NCBI RefSeq assembly: GCF_040712315.1
Contig: NC_134017.1
Coordinates: 79,117,987-79,181,986 of the forward strand
Direction of reading: 5' to 3'
DNA length: 64,000 nucleotides
Origin: Castanea sativa
Taxonomy: Eukaryota > Streptophyta > Magnoliopsida > Fagales > Fagaceae
Shown in pieces: positions 34,715-45,719 of this stretch; position 1 is the stretch's first letter, and every line of letters starts with the position of its first letter. The notes beneath the pieces are model-generated. The model was not told where the DNA came from and searched no databases. It saw only the letters and a list, made by a program, of their open reading frames with translations. The translations under genes were made by a program, and so were the position numbers.

Positions 34715-36283
34715 CACTACAAAAAACGGGGTCTATAGCTGCATTTTAAAAACGCGGCTATAGACCCCGAAAAACGCAGCTATAACCTACAGCCGCGTTT
34801 TCTATGGCCGCGTTTACAACCCATGCCTAAGCGGCGCAGCAACAGACCCTGCGGGTCTGTAGCCGCGTTTTTATAACCGCGGCTAAAGCCCAAGCCTGAA
34901 GCCGTGTTTTTGAACCACGGCTATAGACCCGCTTGAGCCGCGTTTATTAATGCGGTTATAGGCTGCGGACTATAGCCGCGTTTTTTGAAAACGCGGCTAT
35001 AGCCCTCTGTCAGCTGAGAAGCTAAAAACTATAGCCGCGTTTATAAAAAACGCGGCTATAGCTTCTCTTTTCTTTTTCTTTTTTTCCTCTTCCCTGTTTT
35101 TTTTCTTTCTTTTCCCTGTTATCACAACTTCATTGATTTATCCCTGCTATCACAAGTTTCCAACACAACTTGAAATTGTTTCCAAATCATTGTCATGACA
35201 CAACTTATCAAAATAAACAAATTCCCTACTTCAACAAGTTTCCAACTCAACTTATCAAAATAAACAAGTTCCTTGCTGTATATCACAACACAACACAAGT
35301 TCCCTGCTATCACAAGTTTCAAACAAAACTTATCACAAGTTTCCAACACAACTTATCACAAGTTTCCAAATCATGGACACAACTTATCAAAATAAACAAG
35401 TTCCCTCCGTACACAAGTTTCCAACACAACTTATCACAAGTTTCCAACACAACACAAGTTCCCTGCTATATATCACAACACAACACAAGTTCCTTGCTAT
35501 CACAAGTTTCCAACACAATACAACTTATGAAAAGAAACAAGTTCCCTGCTATCACAATACAACACAACTTCCCTGCTATCACAACTTCCCAACACAAGTT
35601 CCATAAACAAGTGGACAACACAAAAATTACCAAAATAAACCAGTTCCCAACATCACAAAAAGCCACAGCCACAGCCAACAACATCACAAATAGCCAAACC
35701 AGTTCCAGAGCTTGATCGTGCGGTCACGGGAGAGGAGGAGGAGGAGTCGGTGAGGCCGAAGAAGAGCTTCGAAATGAGAGAGAGTTTGGGTTTGGGCAGG
35801 TGAGTGAGAGAGAGCAAGAAGGAGTCGATGGAGGAAGGGTTTCTGATTTAGGGTTTTTTTGCGATCTGATTTAGGAATGATTTAGGGATTTTTTTTTTTT
35901 ATATATATATTTATACTAAATGTTGAAGCTGCGTTTGATTAAACGCAGCTTCAACATTTAGGAGCTGCGTTTAATGAAACGCAGCTTCTGCGAGTCTGGA
36001 GCTGCGTTTTTTAAACGCGGCTCCAGAAATAATTTAAAAATAAATAAAGAAATCCCTGGAGCCGCGTTTCTAAAAACGCGGCTGAAATTCTACCTGCCAA
36101 ACGCAGCCTCAACACCAAAGAACGCGGCTTCAGTGCGGGTCTATAGCCGCGTTTAGTAAACGCGGCTATACGTGTTTCCTGGAGCTGCGTTTTTGTAAAA
36201 CGTGGTTCAAAACCCTTGTCTGTAGCTGCGTTTTACAAAAACGCGGCTAAAAAACGCGGCCCAAAAGCCCGTTTTTTGTAGTG
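34715..36283. mobile_element. Non-autonomous CACTA DNA transposon, copy 2
   Basis: Ends CACTACAAAAAACG and CGTTTTTTGTAGTG with target duplication CAC (34,712-34,714 and 36,284-36,286). Subterminal arrays of the same palindromic GCCGCGTTTT...AAAACGCGGC units as copy 1 occupy 34,730-35,070 and 35,925-36,270. The interior (about 35,105-35,700) is a degenerate array of CACAAGTTTCCAACACAACTTATC-like units, followed by a GC-richer stretch (35,700-35,870) that looks like host gene sequence. No transposase. Confidence 0.93.
35105..35700. repeat. Degenerate tandem array inside CACTA copy 2
   Basis: Imperfect repeats built from ACAAGTTCCCTGCTATCAC, ACAAGTTTCCAACACAACTT and TATCAAAATAAACAAGTTCC, about 20-60 bp apart. 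The open frames across it are artefacts of the repeat. Confidence 0.75.
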
Positions 36284-36449
36284 CACCCAAACCACATTGG
36301 CTAATTAAATTGGAATATTTTTGTCTTGACACATGGTAGACCAAAATGTACGGCATTTTTAATTAGTAAGTATTTACTCCACGATTGCTTATTTTTTTCC
36401 TCTATCGCACATGCCGCGTGATATTTCTCGACTAGTTATGGTGCTGATA

Positions 36450-36498
<49 letters not shown>

Positions 36499-36997
36499 CT
36501 CTTTCATAGTTAAAAATTTTATTTTTATTTTAAAATTTTACAAGTATGTATATTACAACAAAAAAAATTTAATCCAACAATAAATTTGTTAAAATTTGTA
36601 ACAGTAAATAAAATTGATATATGTAACATTATTTAAAGTTACATGATGTTATACAAGGTATAACTCTCTCTCTTTCATGAATATACAGAATAAAAGCCCC
36701 CATTCTCAAAAACTATTGCATTTTTAATTAGTAAGTTTTACTCCACTATTGCTTATTTTGTACTCTGTTGCACATGCGTACGTTGTGATATTTTGCAACT
36801 CTATGTCTTAGCAGCTCTATTACTTGAAAAGGATAAACCTCACATACTACACACAAATTTTATGGGATCAGGCTGGGTATCATTAAATATTTTAGAGTCA
36901 TTGACTAAATAGTGAAGACCATCAAAAAGACCTAGAACAAATCCACTAAATAGTGAAGACCATCAAAAGTAAAGCCCTATGATTAAAACTTTTCTGA

Positions 36998-37048
<51 letters not shown>

Positions 37049-37188
37049 AAAACACTATTCCATACGCTTATTGGCATAGTTCCATGCATAAAGGAACTAA
37101 ACGAACTTACATGTACTGGACTCTCACTGTCTCCCCTCAATAGTGAACCCCTTTATGGATGTTAGGCTATATTAATCACTCGTTTATT

Positions 37189-37230
<42 letters not shown>

Positions 37231-37611
37231 TATACAGAATAAAAAACCATCCCTTTCTCAAAAAAGGCCTATACTTTATTAATTATTTTACCTAAATTAC
37301 CATGCATACTTTTATCAACGATCAATTATCACGCTCCTAAGTTTATAGTTGCTTATTTGTAATGATAATTGCATTTTACTAATATATGCCTTTAGGGAAT
37401 TCACTAATAAACCAGTTTAGGAAACTTATTATGAAAAATTAAAAAAGTGAGTAATTTTTTTTTATATCTTTTTCAATTTTTCATAAAATATTTCTTAAAT
37501 GAATAATTAATATATGTTCTAAGAGCATTCATTAACCAAACCTATGTTAATTTGCTGTAAATACTAAAAATAATGATTATTATATAACTTAGAGTAATTT
37601 GGACAATGCAG
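36284..37611. other. Intergenic, no gene seen
   Basis: AT-rich. Contains a (TA)n run at 36,452-36,492, a CTAAATAGTGAAGACCATCAAAA duplication (36,905-36,968), a short (TA)n/poly-T at 37,008-37,048, a (CT)n run at 37,192-37,224, and a decayed MITE near 37,390-37,545 related to those at 20 kb. No N-terminal P450 exons were found before 37,612. Confidence 0.65.
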
Positions 37612-38987
37612 ATGGCACTTGAGTTTGGTGCAAAGCGGCTGATTAGTTATGATCCCCAGCAATCATCAGGGAACATAACTGATTTCTACTTCTCATTGGC
37701 TACGGACCCTAATGTCTTTTCCCTTGAAAATTCCGGGTACTGCTTACCACAAATGCATGAAGGTAATCACTACAATTTTTTCCAATTAATGCTAGTCTTA
37801 CGTTATGATTGGAAGTTTAATGTTTTAAAGGCGAAGGAGATAGAGAGGATAGGTCTATCCTATAGCTAGGAAGGAAAAAAGAGAAGGTAAATGGATGAAG
37901 ATTTTCTTTCATATGTTGACCATGAAAAGAAAAGGGAAGACATGAAGTAGATTATGAGTGAAAAAACAAAAATTTTCTTTACAATAAAATTTATCTAGTA
38001 TTTATGATACATAATAAAATTTCTATATGGTTTGAAATTAAAGTAGTAAATTATTAAGAAAAGTGCTGAACTTGATCATTTAGTTTGAATAATGTTGATG
38101 TTTTAATAAACGATAGCCATGATAGTATTCCATTTGTAATTGTTGTCCTAATTTGTTGCTTGCTCATCAGAACCGCAAGAAGGCTCTAAATATGATTAGG
38201 AAGGTGTTCAAGCAGAGGCTTGCATCTCCGGAGAAGCGTAGTCCAGGAGACTTCCTTGACACCATCATCCGCGACATGAAGGTTGAGGATTTTCTAACTG
38301 CAAAATTCGTAGTTCAGATGATTTTTGGCCTTCTATTTGCCATGTCCAATACAATTTCTATAATGACTACACTGACACTGAAGTTACTAGATGACTACCC
38401 TCATGTGTTGGAACAACAGATTGAAAGTTCTTTCTTTTTAAAGCATTTTTAGCAAAAATTAAAGACCCACACACAAACACGATTCCCCCCCCCCCCCTCA
38501 AAAAAAACTCGCATAATTGTTATGTTAATTTCTTAGGTTGAGCACGAAGACATTCTGAAAAAGAGAGAGAAACTGGATTCATCGTTATCATGGAATGAAT
38601 ATAAGTCCATGGCTCATACACTTCAAGTATGTTCAATAGTTGGGATAGTTTGGATTTTATATCCTAAAGTTTGAGAAATTGGACTTTACATTCAAAAGTT
38701 TGGTTTTGTTAGCAAAACCCAACCTTCAATTAGTTTAGGTCGTTAAGTGACACTCTGCCATGCTGATGTGTGTGTATGAGTGTGTATATATTTTGCCAAA
38801 CCAACCTCCCAAACTAACGGATGGTAAGGTTTTGCAAACAAAACCAATCTTTTAGATGTAAAATTTGATTTCTTAAACTTCAGGGTGTAAAATTCAACTC
38901 CAAACTTTATGAATGTACTTTGCAAATTATGAGTTATAACTTGATTCCCTATGGGATTTATAGGTTGTCAACAAAGTGTTGAGGTTG

Positions 38988-39519
38988 TGAAAAGAACAGA
39001 AAGTCTAAATAGAATTGAGATAATTTCATTGATTGAGGGGAAATTACAAGAAATGGAATGAATGAATGAAAATACATAAACAATGCTCTGTTTTAGATAC
39101 ACAGTAAAATAACTACTCTATGATTTTGGCACCAAAAGCAGTTATTTGAATCTTCTAGAAACTGTACACGTGGCAAGCTAGAGTAGCTAACTCCTAGACT
39201 TGCGGAGCCAATTCTGTCAATGCTCTTGGATGAAGAATTCATGATGTGGCATGGCTTTAAGGAATTCCAAGACCTCTATACTGATGAAGCTATTTGATGC
39301 ATGCTTTATACTCTGAGCAATGCACTCCTTATCGACAAATGTTGCATTGCTTGCTGTCTTCGTGGCTTGACCAACATACCTAGCATCAGCACCTGCTACA
39401 CTGCCTACTACCTTATGGCTTGGCTAGTGCATCTCACATCAACAGTTGCTGCACCACTAGCTGCCTTCATGGCTTGGGTTATACAACTCTGTTGTGAGTT
39501 ATGACTTGCACTTTTAACA
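38988..39519 (-). repeat. 3' LTR of the copia element
   Basis: Left LTR on the window, downstream end of the minus-strand element. The purine-rich tract AGGGAGAG (minus strand, 39,521-39,528) immediately precedes it and is the likely polypurine tract. Confidence 0.93.
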
Positions 39520-39539
39520 CTCTCCCTGAAAAGCACAGC

Positions 39540-41395
39540 TCTTGCCTCTTGCTCTTCCAAGGCTGTATAAGGGTACTTCACTATGGAAGCAAAAATGTTA
39601 ATAACACCTAATTGTCTGATCAACTTAAGAAAACTTTCCACTCCCAATGCCTTGGCAAACACATCTTCCAATTGATTCTTAGTTGATACATAGAAAGTTT
39701 TAAGTGCACCATCAAGAATCTTGTTTCTCACTATATGGCAATCAGCTTCTATGTGTTTTGATCTCTTATGAAACACTGGATTTGCTGCTATATGAAGTGC
39801 TGCTTAGTTATCACAGTACAACAACACAGGCTTATCATGATTGACATGTAAATCTTGCAACAAATGTAAAATCCAAGTCAATTCACAAGTAGTTGTAGCC
39901 ATGACCCTATACTTTGCCTCTGCAATGGACCTAGATACTATGCTTTGCTTCTTAGATCTCCAAGACACCAATGCATCACCAAGAAACACACAATAACCTG
40001 TCAAAGATTTTCTTGTGTTAGGGCATCCTGCCCAATCTGCATCACAGTATGCTTTTAAGTGTAGATCAGATTCAGTGGGGAAGAAAACACCTTAACTAGG
40101 TGTTCCTTTGATGTATTGAAGAATCCTATTGGTTGCTTTCATATGTGGTGCTCTAGGTTGCGCTAAGAATTAGCTAAGCCTATACATTGCATATGTAATG
40201 TCTGACCTACTCAAGGTCAAATACATAAGCTTCCCGATAAGCCTTCTATACTGACCAGGATTAGAAATCAAGTCCCCACCTCCTTTGGAAAACTTCAACT
40301 ACTGCTCCATTGGAGTTTAAGCTGGTTTACAACCTGCCATACCAGTTTCTTCAAGAACCTCTAAAGCATACTTCCTCTGGGTTAGGCTGATCCTAGTTTT
40401 GTTTCTTGCAATTTCTAAACCCAAGAAGTACTTAAGTGACCCTAAATCCTTAATCCCAAACTTCTGGTCTAAAACTGACTTGAGAGAGACAACACAAGCA
40501 TGATCATTACCAGTGTTATCATATCATCAACATAGACAAGCAGGGTTGTGAACAAAGACCCTTTGCTTGTAGCCAATGGGAGACTTGCCAAGGGGTAAAT
40601 CAGTCACATCCCAAGTATGATTTTGCTCAAGAGCCAGGATTTCCTTGTCCATGGAAGCTCTCCAAATTGGATCTTAAACAACTTAGGAAAAACTTTGAGG
40701 TTCTTTTGGACTAGAACTGACTGCCAGCAAGTAGGAATGGTAACAAGGTTCCAAGTGGAAGTATGTAAGACACTTGGCAAGATCATAAGGAGCACCAGCT
40801 ACAACAGTAGTACAAGCATAATCTTACAAGTAAGCAGGCGGTCTGATGTCCCTAGTTGACTTTCTGAGAGGAACTAGAGGTGCTGAAACAACTGGTGGAA
40901 AGGAATATGGCACCTGACCAGAACAAGGCACCTGACCAGGACTAGAAGTAGAAACATTAGAAGGCAAAGTAGGTGAGACAGGTTGAACAAAAGAAGAATC
41001 AAAATCCAAAGAATCAAAATCAGGTATGCTAATGGGAGTGACAAAACCATCCATACCAGTAGTGCAGGGAGTTTCAACAATAGAAGGAACAAAAGGATCT
41101 GCAACATTAGTTAATACAGAAGCAAAAGGAAAGGAAGTTTCATGAAAAACCACATCTCTAGAGATGAACACCTTATTAGTAGACAAATCAAGGACTTTAT
41201 ATCCCTTAACCCCAGAAGGATATCCCAGGAAAACACATTTAATAGCCCTAGGAGCAAATTTAGATTTGTGATGTGCAAGTGTGGAAGCAAAGCATAAGCA
41301 ACCAAAGACTTTCAAATGGGCATAACTAGGTGGATGACCAAATAACACCTCAAAAGGAATTTGGTTGGAGAAAGCAGATGAGCGAAATCTGTTGA
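39540..41395 (-). pseudogene. copia reverse transcriptase - RNase H, internally deleted
   Basis: The segment 41,429-40,824 is the integrase C-terminus/linker (VFGCLCFASTLAHHKSKF, CVFLGYPSGVKGYKV, STRDIRPPAYL). RT starts near 40,680 but most of its N-terminal half is missing between the DLPLGKSPIGYKQ block (about 40,570) and the YVDD motif (40,523-40,534), roughly 150 codons by usual spacing. The C-terminal RT blocks (IKDLGSLKYFLGLEIAR) and RNase H (LVSWRSKKQSIVSRSIAEAK, LLYCDN, HIEADCHIVR) follow, with several stops. Confidence 0.85.
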
Positions 41396-42348
41396 TCAAA
41401 TAAACAGCAGCAAGTACAGCATGACCCACAAATGCAAAGGTAAATGAGATTGAAACATGAGAGCTCTTGCCACATTCAAGATGTGTTGATGTTTCCTCTC
41501 AACAATAGCATTTTGTTGAGGGGTTTCAACACAACTTAAATGATGCAAGATGCCCTTCTTGGCAAAGAAATCTTTCATGAAGAATTCAGTGCCATTATCA
41601 GACCTTAAGGTTTTTAACTTTCTTAGAAAATTGGGTTTCCACCATAGTACAAAATTGCTCTAAAACAGATTGTGTTTGAGATTTATGCTTTAACAGATTA
41701 ACCCAAGTGCTCCTAGAGTAATCATCAACAATTGTTAAAAAAATATTTGCAATGATCAATTGTAGAGACTGAGAAAGGTCCCCACAAATCACAATGAATC
41801 AATTCAAAGCAAGAATTAGAGAAATGAGAACTTTTATTAAAGGGTAAACGTTTTTGTTTAGCTAGTGGACAAATGTCACGAATGAAGTTCTCAATAAAAG
41901 TGAAACAAGGTACATCAATCTGTTTTATTGAAGCCAGCTTGGTATTGGAAAGATGACCCAATCTAGAGTGCCAGATTTAAAGTGGAGAGCTATGTACAAA
42001 AAATGAAATAGAAGTTGCAATGGAAGGTGTGAAAATGCTGACCTTGTCCTACAAGTACAGTCTATTGTATTCTCTACCTAGACCAAGTGTGCTCAAATGA
42101 GCAAGGTCCTTGATAAAGCACAAGTTTCCAAAGAAAATAAGGCAACAGACAATGGACTCGGCTAATTGACTGACAGAAATAAGATTGAAATTGAATGGGG
42201 GAACGCATAGAACATTATGCAGTGTAAGCTGTTTTGAAATTTTTACAATGCCAACACGAGTCATTAAAGCTACTTCTCCATTAGGTAAATTGACAAAAGT
42301 GTTTAAAGTAGCAGTGATAGTAGTGAAACATGCAATGGAATGCACCAT
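41396..42348 (-). pseudogene. copia integrase
   Basis: Contains the pre-integrase LGHLS-type block (MGHLSNTKLASIK), CPLAKQKRLPF of the zinc-binding region, HCDLWGPF, VDDYSRSTWV and a PQQNAIVERKHQ block with the third acidic residue. Frameshifts near 41,600 and 41,740 break it. Confidence 0.85.
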
Positions 42349-42628
42349 TTAATCAGTAGCCCCTGTGTTTATGACCCAATTAGTGGCATGAAAGGCCTCT
42401 TTATCAACTACTTTGGCGGAAAAGATTGAATGTTTCGAGGTAGGAATGAAAGGAAGCAATGATTTTGCACTTGACATGGTGTCAACAAAGGAAGCATTGA
42501 CACTGTTTGAAGATGAAATGGAAGTAGAAGGTGCACCAGTTGCAGCAAGCACACCAAGAGCTCTAGACAAGACACTACAGACAGCACCACTTGTGCTAAC
42601 AGTTGCAACATGATGTCCATTGCCTTGA
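42349..42628 (-). pseudogene. copia aspartic protease, active site lost
   Basis: The active-site motif reads WVINTGATD, with the catalytic Asp replaced by Asn, and a stop follows directly after it. The preceding region is Ser/Val-rich linker. Confidence 0.8.
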
Positions 42629-43641
42629 TCAACACCAGTTGAAAAGAGCAAGTAATTGCTCACACTGTGCTTTAGAAATAGGACATTGAGTAGATGCATT
42701 GGAAGAGCTTTCAACAACTTGGCCTTGAGAATATGAAACTTGATTAGCATTGGAATTTCCCTTGCCTTTGTGCTTGTAACCTGGTGGATAGCCATGGAGC
42801 TTGTAACACTTGTCCACAGTGTGGCCAAGCATGTTACAATGGGTGCACAAAGGTCTCTCCTTCTTAGGTCCACCTTTGTTGCTAAAATTCCCTCTGGTGT
42901 TGGAATACATTGCCACTGAATCAAGCTTAGGTGTGAAGGCAAAACCATGACCAATGCCTTTCTGTGATTCTTCTTAGAGAATCAAAGCATGAGAATATGA
43001 CTCCTTACAGTCTCAAAATTCTCATGAAGCCCCATTAAAAATCTCATGACATAAGACTTTTCATGAGCAACACTTAGAATTTTCATTGCTCCACAAGTAC
43101 AAACTGGTAAAGGCTCATAATGAAGCAGTTGATCCCAAAGCTTCTTGAATTTAGAATAGTACTCAGTTACTGACATCTAACCCTGAGTTATCTGTGGGAT
43201 TTCTTGTTGAAGGTTATAAACCTTTGGTCCATTTCCTTAAGAAAACACATGCTGCAACTCAAGCCACATCTCCCTCATAGACTCACAATACATGATGTTG
43301 CTTGAAACATCTACATGCATAGAGTTGATCAACCAAGAAAGCACCATTGTGTTGCAACTTTCCCAATCTTTGTAGAAAGGAGAATCAATTTTAGGTTTTG
43401 CAATCTTGTCATTCACGAATCCTATCTTTTTCTTGGCAGTTAGTGCTTGAATCATAGCCCTAGACCAAACTTGATAGTTCTTCATTCCCAAAAGTGGTTG
43501 AGTGACCAAGATAGTCCTTGGATTCTCACTTGCACTAAGGAAAAATAGATTGGGAGAATTGGTCTCTATGTTAGACTGAGGAACTTGTTGTGTGGATTGA
43601 TTATGCATGGGATCAGAGTCACTTCCTTCAGCAAAAGCCAT
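42629..43641 (-). pseudogene. copia gag with CCHC knuckle
   Basis: Frame 43,641-43,237 holds the gag N-terminus (MKNYQVWSRAMIQAL and MWLELQHVFS), frame 43,176-42,982 its continuation (YYSKFKKLWDQL), and frame 42,916-42,629 the zinc knuckle CTHCNMLGHTVDKC. The pieces are separated by stops or frameshifts. Gag packages element RNA into virus-like particles. Confidence 0.88.
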
Positions 43642-43840
43642 TGATGCTATGCATGAGCTTGATTGAAGCTTCTAATGAAATTGGAAAAGAAAACAAGAAA
43701 TTCTTCAGAATTTAGTATTAACAAGAATGAATTAATACTCTGTGAACCAGAATTCAAGATTTCCTTGAAGGAATTTTCTATTTGGAAAGCAAGAAAATTC
43801 TAGAAACGAAACTAGGAAATCAGTATGAACTATGTCAGTT

Positions 43841-43852
43841 GCTCTGATACCA
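43841..43852 (-). other. Primer-binding site, initiator tRNA-Met
   Basis: On the minus strand the bases directly after the 5' LTR read TGGTATCAGAGC, complementary to the 3' end of plant initiator tRNA-Met, the standard copia primer. It fixes the element's orientation. Confidence 0.95.
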
Positions 43853-44386
43853 TGAAAAGAACAGAAAGTCTAAATAGAATTGGGAGAATTTCATTGATTG
43901 AGGGGAAATTACAAGAAATGGAATGAATGAATGAAAATACATAAACAATGCTCTATTTTATATACACAGTAAAATAACTACTCTATGATTTTGGCGCCAA
44001 AAGCAGTTATTTGAATCTTCTAGAAACTGTACACATGGCAAGCTAGAGTAACTAACTCCTAGACTTGCGGAGCCAATTCTGTCAATGCTCTTGGATGGAG
44101 AATTTGTGATGTGGCATGGCTTCAAGGAATTTCCAAGACCTTTGTACTGATCAAGCTATTTGATGCATGCCTTATACTCTGAGCAATGCACTCCTCATCA
44201 GCAAATGCTGCATTGTTTGCTGTCTTCGTGGCTTGACCAACGCACCTAGCATCAGCACTTGCTACACTACCTGCTACCCTTGTGGCTTGGCTAGTGCATC
44301 TCACATCAGCAGCTACTGAACCACTAGCTACCTTCATGGCTTGGGTTATACAGCTCTGTTGTGAGTTATGACTTGCACTTTTAACA
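43853..44386 (-). repeat. 5' LTR of the copia element
   Basis: Right LTR on the window. Starts with TG and ends with CA as read on the plus strand, matching the other LTR throughout. Confidence 0.93.
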
Positions 44387-45249
44387 GGTTGGGAAATTTC
44401 GCTCTTGGCATGTTTCGAAGAACACTGAGGGATGTCAAAGTAAATGGTAATTTTTTAAGAAATTTACTTGCATAAGAATTTTCAATATGAATAAGAAATC
44501 ATTCTCAATATTGCAACTACTAAGTGGTATATATCATTCGCAGGCTACACAATTCCAGCTGGTTGGCCTATAATGATAGCCATTCCTGCTTTTCATTTAA
44601 ACTCATAAATATTCAACGATCCACTTGCTTTTAATCCACAACGTTGGAAGGTGAAAATTAAATTGATTTCAATAATGAATTTGAATTTGAATTAAGTTAA
44701 AAAATTTTGACCAATTTGGTTTACTGAATGCTAATTTGTATAAAGCAACTAAATGGAACTTAAAAATATTTTTTAAATTAATATAATGTTTGATCAGCAA
44801 TAATTAATCAATTTTTCTGCCAAATATTCCTTTGTCCAACCTTTGGTTAAAAGATAGATAATAAGCACACCTAATTATCATTTTTCTTTTTTCTCAAAAA
44901 AAAAAAATAACATTTTTCTTTCGCTTGAAGAGAGCAGCCATCAAAATTTTCTTCTACATTTATTATAAAATCCTTTTTGTTGTTTGGAAAGTCTTTTTTC
45001 ACTTTTTCTTAACAATTGTTTTTGAGTAACATTTTAGTTTGGTATCATTCTATGTCATGATTAATTATATAGGACTACAAATCAAATGAAATGTCCAAGA
45101 ATTTCATGCCTTTCAGAGAAGGAATGAAGCAATGTGCTAGTGCTGAGAATACTAGGGTTTTTATTGCCGTCTTTCTCCATGTTTTGGTGACAAATATGGT
45201 ACTTTTTTTTTTCTTTCTCTTCTTACGTTCTCTCAATACCCTTAGCATG

Positions 45250-45390
45250 ACCGCCACGCACCTTTAGCATGATAATCATTCTACAATTATAAGTTCTTAT
45301 AAAATAAGCGGACATAGGTCAAGATTCAAGTCTCCAAGTATGTGGGACTTTTGTTTTGGTATATATTGACTTGGCATATAAGACAATTGA
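45250..45390 (+). repeat. SINE-like sequence related to 18,478-18,600
   Basis: TTTAGCATGATAATCATTCTAC followed by AAGATTCAAGTCTCC repeats the A-box/B-box-like arrangement of the 18.5-kb copy. Boundaries unclear. Confidence 0.4.
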
Positions 45391-45719
45391 ATGTTTGTTT
45401 AGTTATTCAATCTCTAGTTTGCGGACAATCCTTTTTTATTTTTTGAGAAAAAACTTTGTGGACAATCCTTTTTACATATGTTTGGAGTGAACAAGGGCCA
45501 GTTTAGTTATCTGGTATGCCTTTTGTTTTCTTATATTTTGGACCGCTAAGGTTGATTTAGTTAATCAAAAGTAAAGCTTAGCTTATTAGTTTGTAAGTCT
45601 AATTATTCTATAATGAGAAAATCAGGCAACCTACAAACTAGCAAGTATTACCAAATTTTAAGCCCAATTACAATTAAGTTCGTTTTAGACTAATAGAACA
45701 ATTAAGTCCAATTATGAAG

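Larger units (their letters stand above)
38988..44386 (-). mobile_element. Ty1/copia LTR retrotransposon, complete but dead
   Basis: Two LTRs (38,988-39,519 and 43,853-44,386) begin TGAAAAGAAC and end TTTTAACA, and the insert is flanked by the 5-bp duplication GGTTG (38,983-38,987 and 44,387-44,391). The element reads on the minus strand. The two LTRs differ at roughly 30-35 of about 530 positions by eye, so the insertion is not recent. Coding parts carry stops, an RT deletion and a mutated protease. It lies within a P450 exon. Confidence 0.96.
37612..45199 (+). pseudogene. CYP87-like cytochrome P450 pseudogene split by a copia element
   Basis: Exon remnants in family order: 37,612-37,762 (AKRLISYDP), 38,171 to about 38,427 (NRKKALNMIRKVF ... 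IFGLLFAMSNT, I-helix region), 38,537-38,626 (VEHEDILKKRE ... YKSMAHTLQ), 38,964-38,987 plus 44,392-44,451 (VVNKVLRL then GNFALGMFRRTLRDVKVNG, interrupted by the retrotransposon), about 44,544-44,651 (YTIPAGWPIMI), and 45,073-45,199 (SKNFMPF then REGMKQCAS, the heme loop). N-terminal exons are absent. Damage: a TAA in the YTIPAGW exon, a heme loop reduced to FREGMKQCAS (Cys kept, glycines lost), and a donor site reading GAAAGT after the I-helix exon. CYP87-family P450s oxidise sterol/triterpene skeletons in several plants (CYP87D members act on C-16 or C-11); that this copy once did so is inference. Confidence 0.82.

Noticed and set aside
35170..35715. 181-codon frame in CACTA copy 2
   Set aside because: It is the translation of a degenerate tandem repeat, with no domain and similar open frames in other phases.
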